NCBI GenBank assembly: GCA_009387755.1
Contig: GG697240.1
Location: 271,073 to 335,072 of the forward strand
Direction of reading: 5' to 3'
Length of the DNA stretch: 64,000 nucleotides
From: Candidatus Micrarchaeum acidiphilum ARMAN-2
GTDB taxonomy: Archaea > Micrarchaeota > Micrarchaeia > Micrarchaeales > Micrarchaeaceae
A program made the translations under genes and the position numbers. The notes under the pieces are model-generated. The model was not told where the DNA came from. It searched no databases and saw only the letters and a program-made list of their open reading frames with translations. Shown here one piece after another: positions 8,266 to 16,751 of the stretch (position 1 is its first letter; each line of letters opens with the position of its first letter).

Positions 8266-9201
8266 TCAGGTCATGATGGTGCTTTCCGAGTCCATAAAGT
8301 CAGATACAGCACCCAAGTACTTGCCGGTGTCCTTTAGCTTTGATATGACTATTTCCGGCTTTCGGTTTACTACGTATTTGTCTACGTGCTTTAGTATTGG
8401 AGTCAGAACTTCTTTAGGATACTTGTGTGTCGCTTGGCCTCCCAGTATAACTATTTCAGGATCATAGGCGTTTATCACGTTTGCTATCCCTATAGCATTG
8501 AGGCGACCTATGTCTTCATTTACTATGTCTTTGGCCACGGAATCGCTTCTGGACATCGAATAGAGTTTGGCAGCAGTAATGCTTTTGCTATTTTTTAGTC
8601 TTGAATCTCTTTCTAAGTATTTTGTTTTCAGCAGCAGCCTTATGTATTGCGGGATGCCGAATTCGGAGCAGTACGCAATCCAGTGCCCGGTGCATCCGCA
8701 CGTGCACTTTAGCCCGCCCTCTGAGCTCACGTTTATATGCCCGACTTCATGTGCGTTGCCGTCCTTTCCGAACAGGACGTGATCATTCGCTATGATTCCG
8801 CCACGTATTATGGTGCCGAAAGTAACGTATACTAAATTCCTGTAGTGCATGCCGGTGCCGAACAGCTTTTCCCCAATGGCCGAGGCGACCGACAAGTTGT
8901 ACAGCGACACAGGAACCTTGTATCTCTTCTCGAGTATTTCGGCGATATTGAGGTTTCTTATCTTGTTTGCCGTCGAGTATTCTATCACACCTACGTTTTG
9001 GTTCATGACGCCTCCGGCTGCCACCCCTATGCCTTCGAAATTGCGCATCTTATCCAGAACGCCGAATATGCTGGACTTTATTGTCTCGTTTGATATTTCT
9101 ACTCCCTTATTGAAGATTATCCTGGCGGATTTTTTATCGGAATCCACCATGGCTATCATCAACCTTTTTGCGCCTATTACTATGCTTACCAGATCTGACA
9201 T
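8266..9201 (-). CDS. ROK-family protein lacking kinase catalytic residues
   Basis: A 311-residue protein from the ATG at 9201, eight bases after the upstream gene. It aligns along its length with ROK sugar kinases: GVAAGGV, the GEKLFGTG region, the zinc-binding GNAHEVGH (Glu152, His155) and a CTCGC knuckle (Cys166, 168, 170). Key residues are altered. The phosphate loop DxGxT reads IVIGAKR, the catalytic Asp of the usual END is Leu103 (YNL), and GTGIGGG reads GTIIRGG. It is probably not an active hexokinase; it may be a sugar-binding or regulatory relic. Confidence 0.75.
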   Translation of the reverse strand: MSDLVSIVIGAKRLMIAMVDSDKKSARIIFNKGVEISNETIKSSIFGVLDKMRNFEGIGVAAGGVMNQNVGVIEYSTANKIRNLNIAEILEKRYKVPVSLYNLSVASAIGEKLFGTGMHYRNLVYVTFGTIIRGGIIANDHVLFGKDGNAHEVGHINVSSEGGLKCTCGCTGHWIAYCSEFGIPQYIRLLLKTKYLERDSRLKNSKSITAAKLYSMSRSDSVAKDIVNEDIGRLNAIGIANVINAYDPEIVILGGQATHKYPKEVLTPILKHVDKYVVNRKPEIVISKLKDTGKYLGAVSDFMDSESTIMT

Positions 9202-9209
9202 TGCCACCA

Positions 9210-9728
9210 CTATAGTTTTGCTCCGCAGTTCGAGCAGTATTTCTCGGATAAGTCGTTTTTGGTGCCGCACTGGCGGCAGTATATGTATGCGCCGGTTGCC
9301 GAAGAGGAGAGCTGTGCCTGTGAGTTTGGCTGGTGGGGCCCGGCCTGCGGAGTTATAACCTTGTTTAAATAGTTGAATATCAATTTTGCGTCATTGTATC
9401 GCAAGCCGTCAATTCTTTGCAGCAGCTCAGATGAATTGTAGGCCCAAGTTGAAAGCATTATGGCATTTGAGGCGATTCCATGCACTATGGTTACACTGAA
9501 TATGTTGTTAAAGGATATGAACTCGTGGGAGACCCTAAGGCCCATCTCCTGCCTCTTGCTTATTATTATGCGCTTGTTAGTGATGACTATGGTTTTGGGA
9601 TCAAGCAGGGCCCCGCCGAACCCGACGCGCTTTTGCATTGCTACGATTTCGACCTTTTCCCCTTCGTCTAATATCTCCTGTATGCTTTTGGATATATTCA
9701 CAGTTTCGGTACCGTCGGTGCCCGGCAT
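9210..9728 (-). CDS. PH-like domain protein with C-terminal zinc ribbon
   Basis: A 172-residue soluble protein. Residues about 20-120 resemble the bacterial PH (bPH/SHOCT-associated) fold: strands around IVITNKRIIISKR, then FISFNNIFSVTIVHG and an amphipathic helix. A Pro/Ser/Gln linker follows. The last 25 residues form a zinc ribbon (YCRQCG and YCSNCG). Such PH plus ribbon proteins are common in archaea and of unknown role, perhaps membrane-associated scaffolds. It lies eight bases upstream of the ROK-like gene and probably shares its transcript. Confidence 0.6.
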   Translation of the reverse strand: MPGTDGTETVNISKSIQEILDEGEKVEIVAMQKRVGFGGALLDPKTIVITNKRIIISKRQEMGLRVSHEFISFNNIFSVTIVHGIASNAIMLSTWAYNSSELLQRIDGLRYNDAKLIFNYLNKVITPQAGPHQPNSQAQLSSSATGAYIYCRQCGTKNDLSEKYCSNCGAKL

Positions 9729-9740
9729 AATTTTATAAGG

Positions 9741-9990
9741 TTAAATAAAGCTTATATCCCTTTCCGTGCAGGTACTGCTGAGGCGTATTGCGAGCGGGGA
9801 ATGGTTATTTTTAATTTTGAGAGGCGGTTTCCTGCATAGATAGTCCGCGCCAGACTTTATCTTCTCCTCCGGATCCGGCTTGCGGGTGCCTGAAACGTCT
9901 CGTCGCCTTCTTGCGATACAATTCCAGTTCAACGTGTGGTTTCAGAACAAGGCCAGGACGGTGGCCGCGACCACCATCACCACAAAGCCT
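9741..9990 (-). other. Possible degraded small coding remnant
   Basis: Between the PH-like and EamA genes the minus strand shows two out-of-phase stretches with coding-like composition: a basic segment containing ELYRKKATRRFRHP and, in another frame, KPDPEEKIKSGADYL. Neither has a clear ribosome site. They could be pieces of one frameshifted small gene or chance. I see no structured RNA here. Confidence 0.2.
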
Positions 9991-10811
9991 GCCCACTGAA
10001 TCAGCTGCAACCTGTCCTTGTATAAGAGCCTTCCTATCAACGCTATGAATATGGGGCTTGTGGCTATTATGCCTCCGCCAATTGTAATGAAATTGGTAGT
10101 GCTGACGAAACCCATTGCATCATTTCCTATTGCGTCGATAATGCCTAGGAAAGCTGCGAGCAGGATGGGAGTGCTGAAAAGGTAGGCGACAGGGTGTTTG
10201 CTTGGACGCGCATTGATCCGGCGCCTCCCAGAAAAAACCGAAAAAAATAGGATCACAGATATGGCGGCCATGGCCCTTGCTATGAGCAACGGCAGGGCAA
10301 AATTTCCATTTGAGTGCATTACGGATATTATTAGAATCCAGAAAATGCCCCATGATATATTGGCAAGGACGGCGTATAGCAGGCGGATGTTTAATCTTAG
10401 GTTTCCGCCGGCCATTACAAGTAGCGCGCCCAGGAATATCGCTATTATTAGGATAGTGTTTGTAGTACTTACTTTCTCGCCAAGGTCAAGTATGCCGAAA
10501 ATTATTATTATGGCAGGGTATATCTCGTTTAGGGCGTAGGTTGTAGTTACATTCTCGGTTGACACTGACTTGTAAACCAGCATGAATCCAGCGCCCAAGA
10601 ATATACCGCTTAGAGCAGAAATGAGAATTTCGGCATTTGTCATGTGCACAGGATAGAATGCTGCAGCGATGGCAAGAGGCAGCAGACCGACCACGAGGGC
10701 TATTGAATTGGTCCTGCTTATTCCGAGCTTGGCTACTGGCTTCTTTGAGAGCGCGTCCTCAATACCCCAAAGCAGTGATGCGAGGAATGCAGCCATTATC
10801 GCGTATTGCAA
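9942..10811 (-). CDS. EamA/DMT superfamily transporter
   Basis: A 289-residue integral membrane protein with about ten hydrophobic helices arranged as two EamA repeats (roughly 1-135 and 145-289). Each half starts with a WG(I)-type helix (LLWGIEDALSKKP; ISWGIFWIL). DMT carriers export metabolites, amino acids or nucleotide sugars; the substrate cannot be inferred. The 213 bp between it and the PH-like gene hold only a possible degraded small gene. Confidence 0.82.
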   Translation of the reverse strand: MQYAIMAAFLASLLWGIEDALSKKPVAKLGISRTNSIALVVGLLPLAIAAAFYPVHMTNAEILISALSGIFLGAGFMLVYKSVSTENVTTTYALNEIYPAIIIIFGILDLGEKVSTTNTILIIAIFLGALLVMAGGNLRLNIRLLYAVLANISWGIFWILIISVMHSNGNFALPLLIARAMAAISVILFFSVFSGRRRINARPSKHPVAYLFSTPILLAAFLGIIDAIGNDAMGFVSTTNFITIGGGIIATSPIFIALIGRLLYKDRLQLIQWAGFVVMVVAATVLALF

Positions 10812-10935
10812 AAGGTACGTTGCTATCGCCCGGCACTATCTGTGCAAGTGATATTTTGCATTGCAATTTATAAAATGAGCGAAACTTAAATCGCAAGGGT
10901 AAGTATTTATTTTGATAACAGGCAAAATTGGAAGT

Positions 10936-12528
10936 ATGGCTATGAGTAAAGAAGAGATAGAGGCCGCAAAAAAGAAGTTGGGTTTAGACAAGCCTAAAAA
11001 AGTCGAGGCGCTAGGATTATGTCAGGCCAATAATTGTTCTAAGCCTGCGACAAAGGCGTGCAAATATTGCAGGAGATTTTTCTGTGAAGTACATTCCAAG
11101 CCCAGACTGGCAATAAGCCCTAACTATATATGGTCTATAGATAAGTCGGATGCAGAGAAATTTAATAAATACAATGAGGATTGGCAGGCTAAAGACGGGC
11201 ATACGTGCTTAGAATACACTAAAGAGTGGAATGACAACCATGAAAAGAGTAAGGCAGAGGAATACAAGAAGATAAATAGTGCTTATGATTCTCTGTTTTC
11301 AAGACGCCAAAATAATACGCGTTACAAGCGTAACTATGGCAACCAATCAACCGAACGAAGCTACGCCAAGCATGCAGAATATGACAGGCACACTAGAAAG
11401 ATCAACAAAGCATACCTGTCGTTTTTCTATGATGAGCAGCTATTAAAGAAAGCACTCATATTCTCAATAATTATAACCATGTTAGATACTTTTCCTTTAG
11501 GACTAATAAGTATGGGAAGGCCCACTCCAAATATCGGCGTGCTTTTTGAATCAAAATTTGTAATAGATTTTGTTGTAATTTTCGTAATATTTGCAGTTTA
11601 TCGAAAAGTTGCCGCGCGCCAGTTAAGCTACTGGACAGGAATGACAATCGGCATTATAAGCGCCGTTATTTTGCTTGATGTAATAAACTTTACACAAATT
11701 GTCAGCGTGCCTGATTTCATAGTAGTCCTTCTGGCACTTTTCATATTAAGCTATGCGGGCATTCTGGTTGGAAAAGGTTTGAATGGGCGCGCATACGGCA
11801 ATAAAAGAAGGGCTATGGTTTATTTAGGTAAGGCGATCTTGATAGTTTTAGGCATAATAATATTGGCAGATTCTAGTTTACTGGCGTTAAACTTTATTAA
11901 AACTGGTGCGATTTTAGGTAGCAATGCATACAATATTACGAATATTTTGCATAGTGGCGTAGGAGATTTAAACAATATAGAAAATTCGACGCGCTTAGCA
12001 CCAATTAATAGTACCTGGGCAACAGCTTTCTTTCGCAACGTAAGCAAACGGCGGGGCGAAACATACAATTATTGCGCCAACCTTAGCGACTTTGCAAAAA
12101 TACGATTCAATACCATGGTGCAGGATTATGGAATAAGCCACTACGGCTATGCCGAAGATTTCAACAGGACATGGCCAAACGGTGTTAGGTATGGAGATGA
12201 AATTTATCAAGGATTTGGCGAAGAAGTTTTCTATCCTGTGGGCTATACGCCAAGTAATTATGTTCAATATATAATTGCAGCTGCACCATTGCATTGGCAG
12301 GAGCTTATTGACACGAACCTTACCGCTTATGGCTATTATATCGGAAATGGGCCTGCATATGAAATCCTAGGCCCTAATGGCGGATATACAGAATGCCCAG
12401 TTACTGAGATACCGGGTCCGAACATAAATATAAGCCAGTATTTTGCAGGATATGGTTGTTCCGTAGAAGTGGCTAATCTGACTTATTTTGTAATAGAACT
12501 TGCGCCATTCTGCCCACCGATTGGATAG
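10936..12528 (+). CDS. Membrane protein: AN1-type zinc finger, TM bundle, extracellular CAP-like domain
   Basis: About 530 residues from the ATG at 10936 (another ATG follows at 10942). An N-terminal AN1/B-box-like finger (LCQANNCSKPATKACKYCRRFFCEVH) and a charged region precede about five TM helices (roughly residues 175-340 of the longest frame). The outer C-terminal part, with NxS/T sequons and several Cys, resembles a CAP/SCP domain: CANLSDFAKIRFN, the GEEVFYP region and LHWQELID. A TATA-like AAGTATTTATT lies about 30 bp upstream. Codons are AT-rich compared with neighbours. The CAP call is by eye; function unknown. Confidence 0.6.
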   Translation: MAMSKEEIEAAKKKLGLDKPKKVEALGLCQANNCSKPATKACKYCRRFFCEVHSKPRLAISPNYIWSIDKSDAEKFNKYNEDWQAKDGHTCLEYTKEWNDNHEKSKAEEYKKINSAYDSLFSRRQNNTRYKRNYGNQSTERSYAKHAEYDRHTRKINKAYLSFFYDEQLLKKALIFSIIITMLDTFPLGLISMGRPTPNIGVLFESKFVIDFVVIFVIFAVYRKVAARQLSYWTGMTIGIISAVILLDVINFTQIVSVPDFIVVLLALFILSYAGILVGKGLNGRAYGNKRRAMVYLGKAILIVLGIIILADSSLLALNFIKTGAILGSNAYNITNILHSGVGDLNNIENSTRLAPINSTWATAFFRNVSKRRGETYNYCANLSDFAKIRFNTMVQDYGISHYGYAEDFNRTWPNGVRYGDEIYQGFGEEVFYPVGYTPSNYVQYIIAAAPLHWQELIDTNLTAYGYYIGNGPAYEILGPNGGYTECPVTEIPGPNINISQYFAGYGCSVEVANLTYFVIELAPFCPPIG

Positions 12529-12599
12529 AGGGCAAAGGAATTTAGTTATACATCTCACATTTCGATTTCTAATAGTAGTTTTAGGATAAGAATTACATT

Positions 12600-12731
12600 T
12601 TGCATCTATTAGCTGTATCGGCATTAGAGGCATATAAAAGAGCACAAAAGACCAAGTATAATAAGTCAATGTTGGCATATACAGAAACATATAAAAAGAA
12701 GGAAAGAAAGTTAAAATCTACAGTAAAATAG
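12600..12731 (+). other. Short coding-like open frame, possible gene remnant
   Basis: In the 224-bp gap between the two surface-protein genes, one frame stays open for 43 codons from a TTG at 12600 to TAG at 12729. It reads as a lysine-rich helix (ALEAYKRAQKTKYNKSML). There is no ribosome site and the frame is closed by TAG just upstream. It may be the tail of a lost gene. The rest of the gap is AT-rich promoter-like DNA before 12753. Confidence 0.25.
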
Positions 12732-12752
12732 TAAATAACTTGGGGTTAATAA

Positions 12753-14705
12753 ATGAAATCTAAGAAAAAACACTCTAAAAAACGCATAATTGCATATATC
12801 ATAATAGCAATAGTAATTATTTTTGTGGTATCGACAATCTTAGGTTCGTTAATTCCTTATGTTAATGTAACTAATATTCAACTTATTGCGAATTTGACTT
12901 CAAGGAAAAACGTAACCGAATTAGAAGGATTTACGCAAATAGCCAATAGCATAGAAAATTATACACTAAGTGTATCAAATCCCAATTATTACAATATGAC
13001 ATTAGAAAATTTTGAAGTAAAGACGGCAAACTTTAGTTTAGTGGGGGTAAGACCTAATTTACCAGTCGTAATTAAACCACAAACTACAGAGAATTTTACG
13101 CTGCTTATAAAGCTACCTAATTATACTTATAATGGTACACTTTCCATTATAGAAAACTATAAAATTAACCACATTTATTACAAATATAATTCTTTTGAAC
13201 AGTTAAATCTTACAAACAATGAGCTCTTAATAATAAAGGCAATGACGAATACGCCATCAAACGTATCAGTATTGACAAATTCGGAATACAATAATTTTAC
13301 ATTGAATAGACCTTATAGTGCGGCCTATCACAAAAATATTAATTCAAATAGCGTATTGACCATAGATAATTTGAATGCCGGGTCATATTACATACTCATG
13401 TTTTCTAATTCTTCCAATTCTACTTTTAACTTTGAAAGTTTTATGCCAAATGAATTTAAACTAATTAATGGAACATATGCAATGAATTTTAATTTAAATA
13501 ATATCAGCAAAATAAATTTCACGTGCGCCTCAACAGATCCCTCGCAGATTTATCTTTCAAACAACAATAGGTCAGCCCTGCTAATTAACATTACAAAAGA
13601 GAATCTTTCGTCAATATGGTTGATTAATCAGTATCTGAATAAGGGCAACTATACCATATCTGTAAAATCGAATGGTACTACTTTGGTTGCGTTCAATATA
13701 ACACCTAGATTGGTTAACCCCTTTCATGATATATTCCAGAATAAATCAAATGGAGCAGTGCCTACAGGAATAGCAAGCTATGGATTATATGATACCTTAA
13801 ACAAATCCACAAGAACCTATCAGATAAGGACGAACGAAATCATTGGAATTGCAAATGTAAGTTCAATCAAAGCGTATAATGCCACGCCACCCTCAAATGT
13901 ATCTAAATATGGTGCAAGCCTACAGCTCAATGTAGTAATGAATGGTTACAATAGTAATGGAAAAGAAATGACATATTGGTTACAGGACGTGGTTAGGTTT
14001 AATACAAGTGACAAAAACTTTTATATACTCGATAATATTTGGAATTATTCGCTGCCTCAGGCGAACATGACAGAAGTATATGGAAATGGTAAATTAAGTA
14101 CCTATACATTTAATTCCACTTACAAACAAAAATTATACGTTTTCTCCTTTCCAAAATACTATATGAATTATTCATTACCACTTTCAATAAAGCTCATTAC
14201 AATTGCAAAAGGCAATAGAATATCCTTCGGCTACCAGATACTAAAGAATGATTATTGTAATTTTAATCAAAATAGTTTTACATGTAGAGATATGTACCTA
14301 AATGCTACGCCACAATCAGTTATATTCTATGATAACGTTACAATACCAGATCTAAACAACTATTCTATTTTAGTAACGCCATATTATGAAACACCTGGCA
14401 CAATAAATAGTAATGGTAATTACTATGATGCTGAATTGATTTTTGGTGGAGAAGGCAATGGTGAAAACACCACGTTTTCCTCTATGAATGCAACATTGCA
14501 ATTACTTTATAAAAGAAATGGGACATTAACAATGTTTCCAACCTACTATACTTTTGGACGAGATACAGAAGAAGGCGTATATAATCTATATACGGCGGTT
14601 AAAAATGGAACAGGTTATGTTAATATTGGCAATTTAAATCCTTTAGACGATATAAAATCTGATTATAATTTAACATATTTGCAACATAATTATACATTAA
14701 GATAA
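12753..14705 (+). CDS. Large N-anchored surface protein rich in glycosylation sequons
   Basis: A 650-residue protein with a basic N-terminus (KSKKKHSKKR) and one hydrophobic helix at about 12-34, then an all-extracellular beta-rich body. Asn is extremely frequent and dozens of NxS/T sequons are visible, so heavy N-glycosylation outside the cell is likely. No enzymatic motif is seen. The gene is much more AT-rich than the flanking housekeeping DNA. With the AN1/CAP gene it forms an AT-rich island, perhaps an envelope, adhesion or host-contact module. Function unknown. Confidence 0.7.
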   Translation: MKSKKKHSKKRIIAYIIIAIVIIFVVSTILGSLIPYVNVTNIQLIANLTSRKNVTELEGFTQIANSIENYTLSVSNPNYYNMTLENFEVKTANFSLVGVRPNLPVVIKPQTTENFTLLIKLPNYTYNGTLSIIENYKINHIYYKYNSFEQLNLTNNELLIIKAMTNTPSNVSVLTNSEYNNFTLNRPYSAAYHKNINSNSVLTIDNLNAGSYYILMFSNSSNSTFNFESFMPNEFKLINGTYAMNFNLNNISKINFTCASTDPSQIYLSNNNRSALLINITKENLSSIWLINQYLNKGNYTISVKSNGTTLVAFNITPRLVNPFHDIFQNKSNGAVPTGIASYGLYDTLNKSTRTYQIRTNEIIGIANVSSIKAYNATPPSNVSKYGASLQLNVVMNGYNSNGKEMTYWLQDVVRFNTSDKNFYILDNIWNYSLPQANMTEVYGNGKLSTYTFNSTYKQKLYVFSFPKYYMNYSLPLSIKLITIAKGNRISFGYQILKNDYCNFNQNSFTCRDMYLNATPQSVIFYDNVTIPDLNNYSILVTPYYETPGTINSNGNYYDAELIFGGEGNGENTTFSSMNATLQLLYKRNGTLTMFPTYYTFGRDTEEGVYNLYTAVKNGTGYVNIGNLNPLDDIKSDYNLTYLQHNYTLR

Positions 14706-14769
14706 CAGCTAATCTCTTATATATGTTAAAACTTTGATAGAATTCTGCCTTTAAAAGATGAGGAATTTA

Positions 14770-14795
14770 CCGACGACAAAATTGGCTGTCGTCGG
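14770..14795. terminator. 9-bp perfect hairpin between surface gene and tRNA-Glu
   Basis: CCGACGACA at 14770-14778 pairs perfectly with TGTCGTCGG at 14787-14795, leaving an 8-base loop. It sits downstream of both converging units, the surface protein gene on plus and tRNA-Glu on minus. No long T-run follows on either side, so it could be a terminator, an RNA 3-prime stabiliser, or a protein-binding site. Confidence 0.4.
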
Positions 14796-14845
14796 AGAAA
14801 ACAGGGGAACATTTGTGCTTCTTATATATAACCCCATTTTCAAAA

Positions 14846-14920
14846 TGCTCCCATCGGGATTTGAACCCGAGTTTCGGCCTTGAGAGGGCCGCGTCCTTGA
14901 CCGGACTAGACGACAGGAGC
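14846..14920 (-). tRNA. tRNA-Glu (CTC)
   Basis: A 75-nt cloverleaf on the minus strand. The acceptor stem is GCTCCTG/TGGGAGC with discriminator A. The D-arm begins GTCTAG, the anticodon arm is CGGCC-CTCTCAA-GGCCG with anticodon CTC (reads GAG), and the T-arm is CGGG-TTCAAAT-CCCG. CCA is not encoded. No intron is present. Confidence 0.96.
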
Positions 14921-14927
14921 GCATTTT

Positions 14928-15404
14928 TTAACGCCTGTTTGCCTTTATGCCGTTTATTGCCTCGTTCATTGAGTATTTCATGATCACCTTTGCTTTTATT
15001 GCTTCCTGCATGGCTGGGCCCATGCCCTTAGCCTTGCGCTCTGCCTGCTTTAGCTTGTTCGAGTGCATGTTGAAAGCCTTCAATGCGGCTATGCACGCAT
15101 CCCTTTCATGCGGATTGCGCAGCCCAAATTCCTTGGCCACGCGCTTCTTTGCCGAGATCGGTATGTTCCTGTTTGGATAGTATATCTGCGTGCTGAACGC
15201 CGATCCAACCTTCTTTATTACGCTGCTTTCCGTGTCTGCCTTGTCGCTCGCTATTATCACCGGAGTGCCGGAGCTTCTTATCGAAGCTACAAGCCACGCG
15301 ATGCCGGCGTTGCGCCTGTGCGCGGCGCGGACCAGCCTTCCTGACAGGTCCAGGCATGCGAACGCTGCGGTCTTTCCCGTGTCTATGCCAACTATCGTAT
15401 GCAT
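14928..15404 (-). CDS. DUF460-like RuvC/RNase H-fold protein
   Basis: A 158-residue protein from the ATG at 15404; a GTG at 15419 overlapping the upstream stop (GTGA) is an alternative start. Residues 3-9 read TIVGIDTG, the first strand and acidic residue of a RuvC-like nuclease fold. A later NPHERDACIAALKAF helix matches the conserved end of that fold in the archaeal DUF460 family (COG2433), which is usually longer and fused to a coiled coil. Only the RNase H half is here. It is coupled to the DsbA-like gene by overlap. Probably a nucleic-acid enzyme, substrate unknown. Confidence 0.7.
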   Translation of the reverse strand: MHTIVGIDTGKTAAFACLDLSGRLVRAAHRRNAGIAWLVASIRSSGTPVIIASDKADTESSVIKKVGSAFSTQIYYPNRNIPISAKKRVAKEFGLRNPHERDACIAALKAFNMHSNKLKQAERKAKGMGPAMQEAIKAKVIMKYSMNEAINGIKANRR

Positions 15405-15415
15405 TATATCATTTT

Positions 15416-16474
15416 TCACTTGCTTGTTGACGAATTTATGCTGCTGAGCGTGTAGTTTATTGCGGGGTTAAGCGTCTCCGGCAGCGCCAGGTATTTGCAG
15501 TCTACTATGAACTGCGGAGTCTGCGTGACGTTGTAGTAGTTTGCAAGGACTGCCTGGTACTGCAGGGCCTGTCCCGCGCTTCCAAGGCACGTTGCGAACT
15601 GCGTCTGGTTCATATTGGCATCGGACAGCAGAGTCGCCATGGTCGAATTGCTTGGCGGATTGCCGTCGAAAACGTCGCCCAGGTACTTGACGAAACTCGG
15701 GAACGTGGGCTGCTGCGAGGCGCAGAACAGGTAGTAGCCAAGCTGCTGCGTGCGCCTTACCCCATACTTTGGGTACTTCTCTACTGCATTGCCCGTGAAT
15801 ATGAACTTGTAGCTCATGTTTACTCTGCTTCCGTACTTATCGCTGGCATTTATGGCCGCCTGGAGCGCGGATATTGAACCTGGGGCATACGGGTCTATAA
15901 TAGAATATATTGGTATTGGGGGCTTTGAGGCGCACAGGACTTTGTCCTTCATCGATATTGCGCCGAATGCTGTCACCCTGTTGCCGGTCACGTTAAGGGG
16001 CGGAATGGTCTGTATGGAGGACTGCAGAAGCGAGAGGTTATTTCCGTAAAGCAGCATGGAGAAGTTTGACTCCGAGTTTGTCAGCGGGTCAAGGTATGGA
16101 AATACGACAAGCCATTCGTTTGTCTTCGGAAGGTATGAAACCTCGGATTCATTGACATACGTGTAATACGGCAGAAGCGCTAGCGACGAGTTCAATGTCG
16201 AATATCCTGCCAGCACATTTTCTGCTGCCGAAAGGGCCTGGCTGGAATTGTGCGCCGGGACTATGCATGAGCCTGTGGCATTGATACCATAGCCGCAGAC
16301 CTCGTAAGACCTGAACGTGGCTAGTGAAACCGCCAGAGCCACCAGTATGAGCACCAGCGCTATCAGAGCTATGTGGAGATAGTCCAGTCCGCCCCTTTTT
16401 AGCGCAGACTTTACTATGAATACGGGCTCTCCGCCTTGCTTTTTCCGCGTTTCCACATTTTTCTTGCTTGCCAT
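15416..16474 (-). CDS. Membrane-anchored DsbA/thioredoxin-fold protein without CxxC
   Basis: A 352-residue protein with one TM anchor (about 34-54) and an exported domain with many NxS/T sequons. The C-terminal half looks like a DsbA-type thioredoxin fold: IPIYSIIDPYAPG at 187-199, a helical insertion, and the cis-Pro segment TQTPQFIVDC at 317-326. The position that normally holds CPYC reads PYAP, so the redox dithiol is missing. Cys181, 251, 296 and 326 remain. It may be a structural or chaperone-like member. Confidence 0.65.
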   Translation of the reverse strand: MASKKNVETRKKQGGEPVFIVKSALKRGGLDYLHIALIALVLILVALAVSLATFRSYEVCGYGINATGSCIVPAHNSSQALSAAENVLAGYSTLNSSLALLPYYTYVNESEVSYLPKTNEWLVVFPYLDPLTNSESNFSMLLYGNNLSLLQSSIQTIPPLNVTGNRVTAFGAISMKDKVLCASKPPIPIYSIIDPYAPGSISALQAAINASDKYGSRVNMSYKFIFTGNAVEKYPKYGVRRTQQLGYYLFCASQQPTFPSFVKYLGDVFDGNPPSNSTMATLLSDANMNQTQFATCLGSAGQALQYQAVLANYYNVTQTPQFIVDCKYLALPETLNPAINYTLSSINSSTSK

Positions 16475-16490
16475 ACAATCACTATTGATA

Positions 16491-16586
16491 CGGGCCCGGC
16501 GGGACTTTCATGCGCTTTTGCGCATTTTGAACCCGCGACCATCACCTTAGGAGGATGCTGCTCTGTCCAAGCTGAGCTACGGGCCC
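16491..16586 (-). tRNA. tRNA-Arg (CCT) with a 21-nt intron in the T-loop
   Basis: Minus-strand gene of 96 nt, 75 nt after splicing. Acceptor stem GGGCCCG/CGGGCCC, D-arm GCTC/GAGC, anticodon loop CTCCTAA with anticodon CCT (reads AGG), T-stem GCGGG/CCCGC. The T-loop is 28 nt instead of 7. The extra 21 nt fold with the T-stem into a canonical bulge-helix-bulge, and removing them gives the standard loop TTCAAAT. Position 27-43 is a G-A mismatch. CCA is not encoded. Confidence 0.93.
16505..16525 (-). other. BHB intron of tRNA-Arg at position 59/60
   Basis: Read 5-prime to 3-prime on the minus strand: outer helix GCGGG/CCCGC, central 4-bp helix TTCA/TGAA, 3-nt bulges AAA and AGT, inner helix TGCGC/GCGCA with an AAAA loop. 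Cutting between the second and third base of each bulge removes 21 nt and leaves TTCAAAT. This is the substrate of archaeal tRNA-splicing endonuclease. The location is non-canonical; most tRNA introns are at 37/38. Confidence 0.9.
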
Positions 16587-16710
16587 GCATTACATAGAGG
16601 ATTTACCAACCATAATTATAAAACTTTATTTGAAATGCTTAGATTTGCCTGATGCAACTGCGGCACAAGGTTTACAATGTTCTGGATTGGCATAAATTCT
16701 TGCCTCAGAA

Positions 16711-16725
16711 AAGTATTTATATATT
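16711..16725 (+). promoter_or_regulatory. TATA box of the Hsp20 gene
   Basis: AAGTATTTATATATT is a strong archaeal TATA element. It lies about 30-35 bp before the ATG at 16752, which suggests a leaderless or very short-leader transcript for the small heat-shock gene. Confidence 0.55.
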
Positions 16726-16751
16726 AAAAGAGGGAAGTGTTAGGCGGTTTT

